Shown here one piece after another: positions 1-5,822 of a stretch of DNA of 11,146 bases (within the stretch, counting starts at the first letter, position 1; each line of letters starts with the position of its first letter). Source of the DNA: Clostridium sp. CAG:448 (GTDB lineage Bacteria > Bacillota > Clostridia > Oscillospirales > CAG-272); the NCBI GenBank assembly GCA_000433415.1, contig FR890569.1:85112-96257 (forward strand), in the 5' to 3' direction. The notes under the pieces were generated by a model, which had not been told where the DNA came from, did no database searches, and was given only the letters and a program-made list of their open reading frames with translations. Made by a program: the position numbers and the translations under genes.

Positions 1-2
1 TG

Positions 3-155
3 CGCAATGCCGCGGAAATCATCATTTCCTCTTCCAGCGCCTTCTGCATGGTCTGCAATCAGCTGGACGGTTCTCCCTGCGGCGGAGGGGCACCGGAACA
101 ACTCAATGCCCTGCGCACATACCTTGTGGACGATTTTATGTCAAAAACAGAATAA
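3..155 (+). CDS. C-terminal end of an unidentified protein (5' cut by window edge)
   Basis: Frame 3 is open from the left edge to a TAA at 153-155 and gives about 50 residues that start RNAAEIII and end YLVDDFMSKTE. The stop lies five bases before a hairpin terminator, which is what the end of a plus-strand gene should look like. The visible part has a hydrophobic Ser/Ile-rich stretch, a Cys/Gly-rich turn (SPCGGGAPEQ) and a last amphipathic helix (LNALRTYLVDDFM). The layout of a hydrophobic helix, a loop and a final helix is like the C-terminal ligand domain of TetR-family repressors, but that is only a weak resemblance and I do not assign a function. Another frame is also open here (from 7), but it runs straight through the terminator hairpin and has no family features, so I prefer frame 3. 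Confidence 0.55.
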   Translation, partial: RNAAEIIISSSSAFCMVCNQLDGSPCGGGAPEQLNALRTYLVDDFMSKTE

Positions 156-159
156 ACAC

Positions 160-204
160 AGCCCGTGGGGTCACAGAAGCCGATACCCACGGGCTTGCAT
201 TTTA
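160..204 (+). terminator. Rho-independent terminator of the first partial gene
   Basis: A perfect 10-bp inverted repeat, AGCCCGTGGG at 160-169 and CCCACGGGCT at 186-195, encloses a 16-base loop and is followed by the T-rich TGCATTTTATT. It begins five bases after the stop of the partial gene. The T tract is broken, so efficiency is uncertain. Confidence 0.7.
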
Positions 205-254
205 TTGCATACCGATTGCAAATAGAATCTTTTCAATCCCTTCACATTCCTGCC

Positions 255-283
255 TTGTAATCACTACAAAAGTATGATATACT
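255..283 (+). promoter_or_regulatory. Sigma-A-type promoter of the pseudouridine synthase/DUF3810 operon
   Basis: TTGTAA (255-260) and TATACT (278-283) are separated by 17 bases, close to TTGACA/TATAAT at the ideal spacing. It lies about 30 bases upstream of the ATG at 314, leaving a short leader that carries AGGAGG at 299-304. Confidence 0.7.
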
Positions 284-313
284 GTGTTTATTATAGGTAG
301 GAGGAGCGACAAT

Positions 314-1300
314 ATGGAGTTTTGCATCAGGAAGGAGGAAAACGGACTGACGGTGCTTTCCTTTCTGCGTCAGAAGCTGTCGGTATCACAAAAGACCTTG
401 CGGCATTGGAAATACATGGAGAACGGCATCTGCGTCAACGGCGCGCAGGTTTCTGTGCGCTATTGTCTGTGCACAGGTGACCGCCTGACCGTCGCCGACC
501 GGGACAGACCGGCAGATCACGCATCCGACATCGTTCCCTCCGGCATCTGCCCGGACATCCTCTATGAAGATGATGCGCTGATCGCCGTCAATAAGCCCCC
601 GCATATGCCGACGCACCCTTCGCACGGGCACACAGAGGACACGCTTGCCAATGCGATGGCAACCCTTTACCGGGAGCGGGGACTTCCGTTCGTTTTTCGC
701 CCAGCCGGACGTTTGGACCGAAACACAAGCGGCATTGTCGTTTGTTCCAAAACACAGGCTGCGGCGTCTTTCCTCTTTGACGCACAAAGCTCGCATCGCA
801 TCCGGAAATGTTACCTCGCCATCCTTGACGGCATCCTGGATGTGTCCCCGGTCGGAACGGAGAGAACCATTATCTGCGGCATCCGGCGCCAGACGGAAAG
901 CATCATTATGCGCACGGTCTGCGACGCGGACCGCGACTCGCCCCAATATGCAGAAACGCGTTACCGGGTTCTTGCAATCTCCCACGATCCGGCCATGACA
1001 CTGGTTGCCGCAATGCCGCTGACCGGCAGGACGCACCAGTTGCGTGTGCATTTTTCGCATATCGGTTTTCCGATACTCGGCGATGATCTGTACGGCTCGC
1101 CGTCAACGTGGATTGACCGCCACGCCCTGCACGCATTTCTTCTGTCCGTTCCCCGCCCCTTTGACGGAGAATATCTGACATTGACCGCACCGCTACCGAC
1201 GGATTTTTCTGCCTTACTCCCCCGGTTCGGACTGCATACCACACAAGATATGGAGGTACTGATCCATGAAAAACAACTTTTTTCGGGTAAAGAATTCTGA
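314..1300 (+). CDS. RluA/RluD-family RNA pseudouridine synthase
   Basis: Isomerises uridine to pseudouridine in structured RNA (23S rRNA or tRNA in the characterised relatives), in the cytoplasm. The protein has 328 residues, a usual length for the family. Residues about 14-60 (LSVSQKTLRHWK...VNGAQV...GDRLTV) look like an S4 RNA-binding domain. The catalytic domain follows: DDALIAVNKPPHMPTHP (about 87-102), the active-site loop GRLDRNTSG (132-140) with Asp135 as the expected catalytic residue, and LTGRTHQLRVH (236-246) followed by IGFPILGDDLYG. I chose ATG 314 because AGGAGG at 299-304 stands nine bases before it; the in-frame GTG at 284 has no ribosome binding site and falls at the predicted promoter. 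The 3' end overlaps the next gene by 35 bases. The exact RNA target cannot be read from the sequence; RluA, RluC, RluD and TruC-type relatives share these motifs. Confidence 0.92.
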   Translation: MEFCIRKEENGLTVLSFLRQKLSVSQKTLRHWKYMENGICVNGAQVSVRYCLCTGDRLTVADRDRPADHASDIVPSGICPDILYEDDALIAVNKPPHMPTHPSHGHTEDTLANAMATLYRERGLPFVFRPAGRLDRNTSGIVVCSKTQAAASFLFDAQSSHRIRKCYLAILDGILDVSPVGTERTIICGIRRQTESIIMRTVCDADRDSPQYAETRYRVLAISHDPAMTLVAAMPLTGRTHQLRVHFSHIGFPILGDDLYGSPSTWIDRHALHAFLLSVPRPFDGEYLTLTAPLPTDFSALLPRFGLHTTQDMEVLIHEKQLFSGKEF

Positions 1301-2465
1301 TGCTACACAGCTCTCCCGTGCGGAATATCTGGCGCTGGATGAAAATGAGCGTAAGAAATGGCAGCCGTTGAACCGACGGTATGAAAAGCTGCCGTGCGTC
1401 TGTTTTGTTTTTTACGGATTGCTTGCGTTTGCGGTAATCCTTTATGTAGTCGCGCTTTTGTCCGTCCCCTTCTCCGACTTTTTCAATCTTTACATCAGCT
1501 CTCCCATCCGCATGTTTCTCTCCTACCTGACCGTGTGGATTCCCTTTTCCATTACGGAAATGATTGTCATTCTTTTACCGTTTCTTCTTGTGGTGCTCAT
1601 CGTATATGCGCTGCATTACCGTTGTGATACCTGGAAATCGGTCGGCATCTTTGTCTTGGAGCTTCTGAGCATTGTTGCGCTGCTAATTTCTCTGTTTGTC
1701 ATCGGTTTCGGCATCGGCTACCGCAATTCTACCGTCGACAAAAAGCTGAATCTGCAGCGGGAAAAGGTCAGTGCGGAAGAATTGGCGGATACCGCAGATC
1801 TGTTGGTAGAGTCAATCAATCGGGAAATGTCGGAGGTTCTCTACCACGACGGCGGTTTTTCCGTCATGCCGTATACTTACCGGGAAATGAACGATAAACT
1901 GATTCAGGCATACGACAAATTCTGCGAGAACCACGATTTTCTGATCAACTTTTACAGCCGCGTCAAACCGGTCATGCTGAGCGAGGCAATGTCCTATACC
2001 CACATCACCGGACTGTACGCTTACTACACAGGTGAAGCGAATATCAATGTGGATTTCCCGGATTATACCGTTCCCTTTACCGCCGCACACGAACTGGCGC
2101 ATCAGCGCGGTATCGCACGCGAAGACGAAGCGAACTTCATCGCATATCTCGTCTGCATCGGATCGGACGACCCTTATATCCGCTATTCCGGGTATCTGAA
2201 CATGTATGAATATGTTTCCTCCGCCCTGTACTCCGCAGACAAAGCGGCATATTCCAAAGCGGCGGCAGCCCTGAACGCTCCCGTTCGCGACGAAATGAGC
2301 GCTTACAGTGCGTTCTTTGAAAAGTACCGCAATTCCACCGCCTCTAAAGTCAGCGGAACCATCAACAACACCTATTTGCAAATTCAGGGGACTCCGGGTA
2401 CCAAAAGCTATGGTCTGGTCGTTGATCTTGCCGTCGCATACCATAAAGAAACTCCCGCAAAGTGA
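1266..2465 (+). CDS. DUF3810-family membrane protein with HELAH metallopeptidase motif
   Basis: A 399-residue protein with a charged cytosolic N-terminus (1-40), three hydrophobic segments (about 42-67, 93-117, 123-151) and a large soluble C-terminal domain. This is the architecture of the DUF3810 family. The soluble part contains HELAHQRGIAREDEANF: His275, Glu276 and His279 form an HExxH zinc site, and Glu288, nine residues further on, is a likely third ligand as in gluzincin peptidases. This suggests a membrane-anchored zinc peptidase, but no substrate is known and the activity is inferred from the motif alone. The start ATG at 1266 has GGAGGT at 1252-1257, inside the upstream gene, eight bases away. 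The 35-base overlap with the pseudouridine synthase gene points to co-transcription and probably coupled translation. It ends 11 bases from the end of the oppositely oriented dinB, with no clear hairpin between them. Confidence 0.85.
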   Translation: MKNNFFRVKNSDATQLSRAEYLALDENERKKWQPLNRRYEKLPCVCFVFYGLLAFAVILYVVALLSVPFSDFFNLYISSPIRMFLSYLTVWIPFSITEMIVILLPFLLVVLIVYALHYRCDTWKSVGIFVLELLSIVALLISLFVIGFGIGYRNSTVDKKLNLQREKVSAEELADTADLLVESINREMSEVLYHDGGFSVMPYTYREMNDKLIQAYDKFCENHDFLINFYSRVKPVMLSEAMSYTHITGLYAYYTGEANINVDFPDYTVPFTAAHELAHQRGIAREDEANFIAYLVCIGSDDPYIRYSGYLNMYEYVSSALYSADKAAYSKAAAALNAPVRDEMSAYSAFFEKYRNSTASKVSGTINNTYLQIQGTPGTKSYGLVVDLAVAYHKETPAK

Positions 2466-2476
2466 CCGTCCCCCCC

Positions 2477-3679
2477 TCACGGGTTGTTCCCCTTACCCTG
2501 CAATGTTGTAATCGCATAGTGAAGCGGAATATCATACTGTGCGTGCAACCGATCCATACAGCAGGCAAGCGCCTCCCTGCGTGCACGCCGCATGGAATCC
2601 GGTGCGTCCGGAAATAAGGAAAGCTGTACCGGTTGTTCCGAAACCAGTTCCGCGCCGCAAACGCCGATGGAGCGGACAGGTGAACCGTCATGATGGGTGC
2701 AAAACAGCTTCATGGCTTCCCGCAGAAGTTCCGGTGCAAGACAGGTCGGTTCGATGCGGCATTGCCGCTCATACCAATGCAGATCCGTGGTGCGGACACT
2801 GATCCGCACCACACTGCACCGTTTTTCCGCCTTTCGCAGGCGACATGCGACGCGTTCGCAAAGCCCGGCTAATACTGCCTCCACTTGGAGAGAAGTCGTC
2901 ATATCCCGCGCCAGTGTTGTACTGTTGCTGATGCTCTTGATTTCCTGTGTCGCGCTGTCCGGAACAACCGGCGAATCATCCACGCCGTTGGCGGACTGCC
3001 AAAGTGCCAATCCATTTTTTCCAAACAGTGCCTGTAACATATCCGGATCGGCAGTTGCGAGATCCCCGATCGTATAAATACGCGCGTACCACAGCCGGCG
3101 TGCCGTATGACGACCGACAAAGAGCAGATTTTCAACGGGAAGCCCCCAAAGCAGCTCCTTAAAATTTCCGGGCGTAATCACCGTCACCGCATCCGGCTTG
3201 CGGTAATCACTTCCCATCTTGGCAAACAGTTTATTGTACGATACCCCCACGGAGACCGTCAGGCGCAGTTCTGATCTGATTCTGGATCGGATTTCCTGCG
3301 CTATTTTTTCACCGTAATCCGTCCCGTAAAGGAATCCGTTCCCGGTGACATCCAGCCAGCATTCGTCAATTCCGAAAGATTCAACCCGGTCGGTATATTC
3401 CGCATATATCCGACGCGCCGCGTCCGAAAGCGCCGTATATTGCTCCATGTCCGGGGGCACAAGCAGCAACGACGGGCACTTGCTTTTCGCAGTACCGATC
3501 GGCTCGCCGGTGACAACGCCGGACGCTTTTGCAAGCTGATTTTTAGCCAGGATAATCCCATGTCTTTTGGCTTTATCCCCGGCAACCGCCATCGGAACAC
3601 GCTTCCATTCGGGATGCCCGATGCAGGCAACCGAGGCAAAAAAGCTGTTCATATCCACATGCAAAATGACCCGTTCCAT
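2477..3679 (-). CDS. dinB: DNA polymerase IV (Y-family translesion polymerase)
   Basis: Error-prone polymerase that copies past damaged bases. It has 400 residues from the chosen start. Palm and finger residues are present: HVDMNSFFASV with catalytic Asp9, and ESFGIDECWLDVT with catalytic Asp105 and Glu106. The wording GIDECWLD rather than the SIDEAYLD of E. coli Pol IV marks a Firmicute subgroup. Thumb motifs (VSVGVSYNKLFAKMGSDYRKPD, given in part here: VSVGVSYNKLFAK, then KPD) and the little-finger domain follow. QLSLF at about 352-356 is an excellent beta-clamp binding motif, followed by a 44-residue tail, so clamp recruitment appears intact. The start is ATG 3679, six bases after GGGAGG; the in-frame ATG at 3700 lacks a ribosome binding site. 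The promoter carries an exact LexA box, so the gene should be induced by DNA damage. Its 3' end faces that of the DUF3810 gene. Confidence 0.95.
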   Translation of the reverse strand: MERVILHVDMNSFFASVACIGHPEWKRVPMAVAGDKAKRHGIILAKNQLAKASGVVTGEPIGTAKSKCPSLLLVPPDMEQYTALSDAARRIYAEYTDRVESFGIDECWLDVTGNGFLYGTDYGEKIAQEIRSRIRSELRLTVSVGVSYNKLFAKMGSDYRKPDAVTVITPGNFKELLWGLPVENLLFVGRHTARRLWYARIYTIGDLATADPDMLQALFGKNGLALWQSANGVDDSPVVPDSATQEIKSISNSTTLARDMTTSLQVEAVLAGLCERVACRLRKAEKRCSVVRISVRTTDLHWYERQCRIEPTCLAPELLREAMKLFCTHHDGSPVRSIGVCGAELVSEQPVQLSLFPDAPDSMRRARREALACCMDRLHAQYDIPLHYAITTLQGKGNNP

Positions 3680-3694
3680 CTGCTTCCTCCCAAA

Positions 3695-3706
3695 GAACAA
3701 ATATTC
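3695..3706 (-). promoter_or_regulatory. Possible second, imperfect LexA box at the dinB start site
   Basis: GAACAAATATTC has one mismatch to GAAC-N4-GTTC and lies just downstream of the -10 box, where the dinB transcript should start (about 3707). Its centre is 28 bases from that of the exact box at 3723-3734. A single mismatched 12-mer in AT-rich DNA can arise by chance, so this is tentative. Confidence 0.35.
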
Positions 3707-3713
3707 TTATTCT

Positions 3714-3742
3714 ATTATATACGAACATCCGTTCTCTGTCAA
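3714..3742 (-). promoter_or_regulatory. Consensus promoter of dinB
   Basis: Read on the minus strand, TTGACA (plus-strand TGTCAA at 3737-3742) and TATAAT (plus-strand ATTATA at 3714-3719) stand exactly 17 bases apart. This is a perfect sigma-A promoter. Such a strong promoter makes sense only if a repressor normally holds it off, and the LexA box in its spacer provides that. Confidence 0.92.
3723..3734 (-). promoter_or_regulatory. LexA (SOS) operator of dinB
   Basis: GAACATCCGTTC at 3723-3734 (minus strand GAACGGATGTTC) matches the Gram-positive LexA/DinR consensus GAAC-N4-GTTC exactly and is flanked by a matching C at 3722. It lies wholly in the spacer between -35 and -10, so bound LexA would block RNA polymerase until RecA-stimulated LexA self-cleavage. 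No lexA or recA gene is in the window. Confidence 0.88.
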
Positions 3743-3762
3743 GAGGTATCTTCCGAAAATAC

Positions 3763-3793
3763 AAAAAACACACCCTCTACCGGTGTGTTTTTT
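3763..3793 (-). terminator. Terminator of the solute-binding protein gene
   Basis: AAAAAACACACC (3763-3774) and GGTGTGTTTTTT (3782-3793) form a 12-bp perfect stem with a 7-base loop. On the minus strand the arm ends in TTTTTT. It lies 18 bases after the stop of the solute-binding protein gene and separates it from the dinB promoter. Being symmetrical, it could also act on plus-strand transcripts. Confidence 0.88.
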
Positions 3794-3811
3794 GCCCCTT
3801 TCAGGCTGATT

Positions 3812-5284
3812 TTATTTTTTGCTGTATGACTTCAAGAACTCCTCAAGATTTTTCTTGAGAGCCCTGTCATTGCATCTGGAAACCAAAGTACCGACAGAGG
3901 AGCTTCCCTTATCCAGTGCAGTCTGGAACATGATGGCGGCAGAATGCCCGAGCGGGAAGAAATGCACATATCCGAAATCATAGACGCGGTGACGGAAAAT
4001 GATGTCGACCATCTCTGCAGATTCTTCGTCGTTCACGTTCTTTGCTTTGCAGACCTTTTCGCGCAAAACATCCGTAACCATGCTGTAGGACGCACTTCCG
4101 AGTGCCTCCAGGGTAGCACCTACCATATCGGCATCGTTCACGCTCATCGGAACACAAACCATATCGGCAGAACCGTTGACAAAGCTGAGATACTCGTCGG
4201 ACACCTCATACTTGGGCTGCGGCAGCACGCCGAACTTATCCGACATATCTTTGAATTCGGTCCGGGAAACCGTGCTCAAGGAGAGCGCCGCGAACAACGC
4301 ACGACCGTCCGTAAAGACTTCAAACGGTTTGTCGTGAACCGCGACATCCTTTTCGTAATACGACTCGTTGGTAATGAACAGCTCATAGACCTTGCTGTAA
4401 ACATCTTCGATCTTCTGTGCATTGGCGCTGAAAACCGGCATGTTATCCTCGTCCTTGGTGAATACCGTACAGCCGGATCCATAGAAGAAATTGAAGGGGC
4501 TATCCAGATGCCAACTGACAAAACCGTAGAAATCGTCATCCGTGCTCATATCACCGTCACCGTTCAGATCCTTTGTTCTGTCCTTGGTCATTGCAATCAT
4601 CTGGTCGATGGTCCATTCCCCGTTCTTTGCCATCTGGTACGGAAATTCCATACCGGAATCTGTCATCTTCTTCTTATTGAAAGCAATGCATGCGGAAATC
4701 ATCATGTTCGCAGGCAGAATATCACCGGCGGTCATATATAGCGTATCACCGATCTGGAACGCTCTGTCCACATTTTTATCCCACCATGGAGAGGAAGAAT
4801 TGTAATACTGCAAATCATACAGATTCATCAGTCTTCCCTTCATCGCCAATGCAGATGTTCCGAATACCATCTGCGCATACGCGACCTGATAGGTATCCGC
4901 ACCACCCGTAACGGCATTGTCCACGCTGGTATTCAATGCATCGTAGTCATCTATCAGATGTCCGATGATCTTCACATTCAACCGCTCTTCCACATAGCGG
5001 TCACGGTTATACATGGCATCCGCAAGCACATCCGCGCTATCCGTCGTTTTCGGAGCAAGATCCGATTCCAAGTAACCGATGATATTGACCTCTGCACCCT
5101 TAAAATCAAGCTGCGGCAGGCTATCCTGCGCACCGTCCGTTGTTTCTTCCGATTTTCCCGACGAATCGGCTGTTGTAGTTTCCCCCTTATTGTCGTCCGG
5201 CTGTTCTGCGCACGACAAAAGCAGCGAGGAAAGCATCAGCATCGCGAGAAGTATTGAAAGAACCTGTTTCCAATACTGTTTCAT
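3812..5284 (-). CDS. Extracellular solute-binding lipoprotein (family 1-like, ABC importer type)
   Basis: A 490-residue secreted lipoprotein expected to bind a carbohydrate or similar solute outside the membrane and hand it to an ABC importer. The start ATG 5284 follows AAAGGA by nine bases and opens directly into a signal peptide: MKQYWK, a hydrophobic core, and a lipobox ending LLLSC with Cys25 as the lipidated residue. In-frame starts further upstream would bury the signal peptide. A Ser/Thr/Glu/Asp-rich linker (26-57) follows, then the binding domain. DLNGDGDMSTDDD (239-251) is an EF-hand-like calcium loop, common in Firmicute family 1 binding proteins. Unusually, no permease or ATPase gene is adjacent and the gene is monocistronic, with its own promoter and terminator, so it probably shares a transporter encoded elsewhere or works as a sensor. 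The substrate cannot be told from sequence. Confidence 0.85.
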   Translation of the reverse strand: MKQYWKQVLSILLAMLMLSSLLLSCAEQPDDNKGETTTADSSGKSEETTDGAQDSLPQLDFKGAEVNIIGYLESDLAPKTTDSADVLADAMYNRDRYVEERLNVKIIGHLIDDYDALNTSVDNAVTGGADTYQVAYAQMVFGTSALAMKGRLMNLYDLQYYNSSSPWWDKNVDRAFQIGDTLYMTAGDILPANMMISACIAFNKKKMTDSGMEFPYQMAKNGEWTIDQMIAMTKDRTKDLNGDGDMSTDDDFYGFVSWHLDSPFNFFYGSGCTVFTKDEDNMPVFSANAQKIEDVYSKVYELFITNESYYEKDVAVHDKPFEVFTDGRALFAALSLSTVSRTEFKDMSDKFGVLPQPKYEVSDEYLSFVNGSADMVCVPMSVNDADMVGATLEALGSASYSMVTDVLREKVCKAKNVNDEESAEMVDIIFRHRVYDFGYVHFFPLGHSAAIMFQTALDKGSSSVGTLVSRCNDRALKKNLEEFLKSYSKK

Positions 5285-5330
5285 GTTGGTTATTCCTTTC
5301 CGCATACAAATTCTATGTATTGCTCTTTTC

Positions 5331-5359
5331 ATTTTAGCACAGCAAGTGTCCCCTGTCAA
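5331..5359 (-). promoter_or_regulatory. Promoter of the solute-binding protein gene
   Basis: On the minus strand, TTGACA (plus-strand TGTCAA at 5354-5359), a 17-base spacer and TAAAAT (plus-strand ATTTTA at 5331-5336). It is one base from consensus and lies about 46 bases upstream of the ATG at 5284. I see no clear operator in it. The rest of 5285-5493 holds only this promoter and the terminator at 5449-5485. Confidence 0.85.
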
Positions 5360-5448
5360 GAGTCCGCATTCGCCGCATTCCATTTTCCGCACTTTGCCAA
5401 AATCACAGCGGAATTTTTGTTGATTTTGACAAACCGCAAACGCTGCAT

Positions 5449-5485
5449 AAAAAAGGCAACCCGGAGAAACCGGATTGCCCTTTTT
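5449..5485 (-). terminator. Terminator of the HIT/sulfatase/small-protein unit
   Basis: GGCAACCCGG (5455-5464) pairs with CCGGATTGCC (5470-5479) with one internal mismatch and a 5-base loop. The stem is flanked by AAAAAA on the left and TTTTT on the right, so on the minus strand it ends in TTTTTT. It starts eight bases beyond the stop of the small membrane protein gene. Confidence 0.88.
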
Positions 5486-5493
5486 GCATAAAT

Positions 5494-5796
5494 TTATACC
5501 TTCGCGTTGGAATTGTGCACGTCAGATGTCTTCTGTGCGGAAAAATCATCTGTCACGACCACGTCTTCTTCCACCGTTTTTCCGGCATTCTCATCAATGC
5601 CGAGCTTCTTGGATACTTTCTTCTTGACCTTTCTCCACCAGATCAGAAAAACAGCACCGCCCGCGGCAACAATTCCGATCAATGCCTGAACACCGTAGCT
5701 CACAACACTGGGGTCCACATAAGCACTTGCATGCACAGTAAACAAGGTGATCGCACATACCACGCAGTAAATGGCAGTCAGAATTCTCTTTTTCAT
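5494..5796 (-). CDS. Small secreted or membrane protein, YVDPS type, partner of the upstream sulfatase-like gene
   Basis: A 100-residue protein of unknown function. Residues 1-25 look like a signal peptide (MKKR, hydrophobic core, cleavage after HASA), the mature end starts YVDPSVVSYGVQA, a second hydrophobic helix spans about 33-54, and a strongly basic stretch (RKVKKKVSKKLG, 55-66) marks the cytosolic side. The tail is acidic and polar. The expected topology is one TM helix with a very short outer segment, or two helices if the signal is not cut. The start ATG 5796 has AGAGGTG just upstream. It follows the sulfatase-like gene by 26 bases and precedes the terminator, so it is the last gene of that operon. 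From memory, similar YVDPS small proteins sit beside envelope sulfatase/LTA-synthase-like genes in other Clostridia; I could not check this here. Confidence 0.8.
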   Translation of the reverse strand: MKKRILTAIYCVVCAITLFTVHASAYVDPSVVSYGVQALIGIVAAGGAVFLIWWRKVKKKVSKKLGIDENAGKTVEEDVVVTDDFSAQKTSDVHNSNAKV

Positions 5797-5822
5797 TTTC
5801 TTACACCTCTCTGTTTTTAATT

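Noticed and set aside
7..225. Frame-1 reading from the left edge
   Set aside because: It runs through the terminator hairpin at 160-195 and has no family features; frame 3 ends naturally just before the hairpin.
284..313. GTG start 30 bases upstream of the pseudouridine synthase ATG
   Set aside because: No ribosome binding site, and it directly abuts the predicted -10 box, at or before the likely transcription start; AGGAGG points to ATG 314.
386..1060. Open frame of 224 codons on the minus strand inside the pseudouridine synthase gene
   Set aside because: It is the shadow of a gene with all family motifs on the plus strand; no ribosome binding site and no recognisable domain.
1812..2480. 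Open frame of 222 codons on the minus strand opposite the DUF3810 gene
   Set aside because: Antisense shadow over the HELAH domain, without a ribosome binding site.
3944..4741. Open frame of 265 codons on the plus strand inside the solute-binding protein gene
   Set aside because: It lies wholly opposite a clear lipoprotein gene, its residue make-up (many His, Arg and Ile) is typical of an antisense shadow, and it has no promoter or ribosome binding site.
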